Assembly: GCA_034522075.1 (NCBI GenBank)
Contig: JAXHLO010000025.1
Location: 1 to 64,000, forward strand
Reading direction: 5' to 3'
DNA length: 64,000 nt
DNA from: UBA7803 sp034522075
GTDB taxonomy: Bacteria > Pseudomonadota > Gammaproteobacteria > Pseudomonadales > Azotimanducaceae
Shown here in pieces: positions 61,932 to 64,000 of this stretch. Position 1 is the first letter of the stretch; each line of letters starts with the position of its first letter. Below the pieces are notes generated by a model. The model had not been told where the DNA came from, made no database searches, and saw only the letters and a list, made by a program, of their open reading frames with translations. Both the position numbers and the translations under genes were made by a program.

Positions 61932-62896
61932 CAATAGCGACCATTACTGGGAACTAGGTAAGCCTTTCAAGATCCTAAAAAAAATGTTCTGGTCGGACTG
62001 GCCCTGCTGCTGGTGATCGCTACGGCTCTTCCGCTACTGCGCCTCGACCAATGGTGGATTCGCGTTCTCGATTTTCCGAGAGCGCAGATCACTATCCTGG
62101 GCATCGTAGTTATCGCTCTCTATATCTATTTCTGGGAATCGAAGCGCGTCTATAAATCCGTCGTTCTCGGACTACTGATACTCGCCGTCGGATATCAGAT
62201 GGTTAAGATGATTCCGTATACGGTGCTGATGCCCAAGCAAGTACTGGCGGCTGGATCATCGTCGGGCGAAGCCAACCTCAGGCTGCTTGTTGCAAACGTG
62301 CTGATCGACAACCGGGACGCGGAGGCTTTACCTATGGCATGCTCCTGCACAGTCGCCTGGAGATGATCACCCAGATCCGGTTCATCTCAGGACATATTCG
62401 TCATGATATGCAGGTGGTATTGCCGTCAGGTGACCGGGTCTACATGCATTTCGTTCACCCCGATCCGCCCAACCCGAGGTTCGCGACCGAGACGACGGAA
62501 CGAGATGCGGAACTGCTGATCGTGGGCCGGGAGTCGGAGAAGCGCGATAAGCCAACAATTATTGCAGGGGATTTCAACGATGTAGCATGGTCCTACACCA
62601 CGAGCCTGTTTCAGAAAGCCAGTGGTCTGCTCGACCCGCGCATCGGGCGTGGGATGTACAACACCTTCAACGCCAAAAACCCGCTCCTCCGCTGGCCGCT
62701 CGACCACGTCTTCCACTCCGATCATTTCAAGCTCGTCCGCATGGAGACAGGGCCTGCCTGGGGATCGGATCATTTTCCCATCTTTATCGAACTGAGCCTG
62801 GAGTCCGGAGCGGAAGCCGAGCAGGTAGAAAGTGAGACAAACCAGGCGGAAGACGAGCAGGTAGATGAGAAGATCGAAGATGGGAAGCAGAAATAG
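61927..62896 (+). pseudogene. Membrane-anchored endonuclease/exonuclease/phosphatase, internally deleted
   Basis: Three N-terminal transmembrane helices are readable (GLALLLVIATALPLL, ITILGIVVIALYIYFW, SVVLGLLILAVGYQM), followed by LLVANVLIDNRDAEA. The frame then jumps at about 62325 to YGMLLHSRLEMITQ and continues through IIAGDFNDVAWSYTTSLFQ, WPLDHVFHSDHF and AWGSDHFPIF with an acidic tail. Around 80-90 residues of the catalytic N-half, including the metal-binding Glu, are missing. An A8 run at 61977-61984 also shifts the first helix out of frame. Confidence 0.8.
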
Positions 62897-63149
62897 AACG
62901 AATGGACCTGCCAGAAGCGGGCACCCTTTTACAACGACTCGCGCTGCCGGGCCGCTCCATGCGGTCACTTGGCCGGAGCTGGACGCTGGCCGGCGTCCGC
63001 CGCGCGCAGCGGACGCGTTCGCACTTCGATAACCCCGAGTCTGGGCAGCCCCGTCCGGCGGCGTCACCCCCCAGAAAGCCCCCGCATGCGCGGGGCCTCG
63101 AGAGTCGACATGGATGTGTCTGATGCTTTTTTTATCGATCTGGCGGTCT

Positions 63150-63735
63150 TCAGTAGTTGTAACCCATGCCGATCGTGTACGCCCAGGCGCCATCGTCGAA
63201 ATTGTCCTGAACGTCGCTCGAGCCATCGAAGAACCACTGGTACTCCGCTCGCCCCATAGGAACGTCTTCTGCAACACGTAATACTTCACGCCGACTTCCA
63301 GCCCGCCGAAGGCGGAATCGCTGACGCCGTTGCCATCCACCCCGCCGAGGCTGGCGCCTACGAACGGCCGCCAGTACGCGTCACCGAAGTGGTAGTCGAC
63401 AAAGCCCCGCGTCGAGCCATTCCAGAAGTCGTCGTCGATACTCTCGCCTTCGATGTCCGCATAATTGAGGCTCTGCCGGATACCGATCAGCGTTCGTTCC
63501 GGATGACCCAACCGATATCAGCGCTGGCGCCAAGGCTGGAATTATCGAAGTCGCGGTCGCTGCCGTCGGTACCAGATAGCGTGAACTCGCCTTCGCCTGC
63601 GACCGGGCCGATCGATTGCGTCTGCTCACCCGCCAGCGCGGGGAAAGCACCGAAGACCACTGCCAGCAGCCCGGCTTTGGTGACTCCAGAGATACTGCGA
63701 GATGTTCGCTTGTCTGCCGATGCATTGTTTCTCAT
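63150..63735 (-). pseudogene. Outer-membrane beta-barrel protein, frameshifted
   Basis: A signal peptide (cleavage after PALAG, about residue 36) is followed by GEGEFTLSGTDGSDRDFDNSS. The frame breaks near 63490 and continues RTLIGIRQSLNYADIEGES, FVDYHFGDAYWRPFVGASLGG, LEVGVKYYVLQKTFL. A second break near 63250 leads to AEYQWFFDG and the last barrel strand AYTIGMGYNY with a stop at 63150. The alternating strands and the terminal aromatic residue fit a small outer-membrane barrel. Confidence 0.78.
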
Positions 63736-63901
63736 AGAGCGCTTGCCGCTCCAATTCAGGCATCAATGTAAGACCCCGGGAAATACTTCAGGGGTCTCTG
63801 AAGGGCGCGACTTTAGCTAGCTGAAGCAGGCTCGTCCGTTCGGTAACACGCGAACGGCCGCAACTGGAATCGGCTCGACACGTACAGATCGATATTCCAG
63901 T

Positions 63902-63948
63902 CTTGTGTACGCCCCCGCACAGAACATTCCCTGGCAAGCCTTCATGAT
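63902..63948 (+). repeat. 47-base upstream element, copy 2
   Basis: This is the counterpart of 61885-61931 (37 of 47 identical). It lies about 40 bp before the start codon of a gene that begins at the window edge. Both copies therefore precede plus-strand genes in the accessory segment. Confidence 0.55.
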
Positions 63949-63989
63949 GCAGTTGAAGGTCACTTGGCATTCTTAACAAAAGGATCACC

Positions 63990-64000
63990 ATGAATCGCAT
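63990..64000 (+). CDS. Start of an unidentified gene at the window edge
   Basis: AAAAGGATCACC-ATG is a strong ribosome-binding site and start. Only the codons for Met-Asn-Arg and part of a fourth are visible, so the product cannot be named. Confidence 0.5.

Overview
The window is GC-rich (I estimate roughly 65%) and gammaproteobacterial. The block order ubiE-ubiJ-ubiB-hisE-tatABC, the dtd/typA pair, the glnA-ntrB-ntrC nitrogen module, a full MSHA-type pilus operon and a secB/yibN/gpmI/envC/ctpA/yibQ cluster are what I would expect in the Chromatiales, for example an Ectothiorhodospiraceae-like bacterium. That placement rests on gene content and order only, because no database search was possible.

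Bases 1-46,500 are dense, intact core genome. In order they hold: the end of a DUF971 gene; ubiquinone biosynthesis (ubiE, ubiJ, ubiB); hisE; the twin-arginine translocase (tatA, tatB, tatC); dtd and typA on the minus strand; a PP-loop ATPase fused to an NFACT-R-like domain with a TusA-like sulfur carrier; and glnA behind a clear sigma-54/NtrC promoter, followed by a DUF4124 gene, ntrB and ntrC. A minus-strand MSHA pilus operon (15.1-29.8 kb) comes next, with PilM/N/O-like parts, secretin, ATPase, platform protein, pilin and pseudopilins, and a 1178-residue MshQ-like LamG/DUF6701 protein. It is followed by trmL; secB and a rhodanese; gpmI, envC, ctpA and a yibQ-like deacetylase; hisB-hisA; an AsmA protein; mutY; yggX; and tamB-tamA. 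The only broken gene I found here is the secretin mshL, whose last 60 or so codons lie in another frame.

A tRNA-Phe gene at 46.7 kb marks an abrupt change. Its 3' end is duplicated 121 bp downstream, as expected of an integration site. The remaining 17 kb is a patchwork of accessory and stress-response genes, most of them truncated or frameshifted: IS3 and IS91 transposase remnants, a glycosyltransferase tail, a PAS protein and a large CheB-CheR-PAS protein, two convergent Crp/Fnr regulators, two endonuclease/exonuclease/phosphatase copies, GlsB, CsbD and an outer-membrane protein. Intact genes there include a MerR regulator, a transglutaminase, an ion-channel-like protein with an unusual pore sequence, an ElaB-like protein and a small DUF6482-like protein. 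The many small indels beside well-conserved protein sequence point either to a recently decaying island or to a poorly sequenced segment. The bases alone cannot decide between these.

Functional links: NtrB/NtrC probably activate glnA through the two NtrC sites and the -24/-12 promoter seen upstream. The PP-loop and TusA genes probably form a sulfur-transfer unit. The MSHA operon encodes a surface pilus whose ATPase carries a c-di-GMP-type N-terminal domain. EnvC, CtpA and the YibQ-like protein act in the cell envelope.
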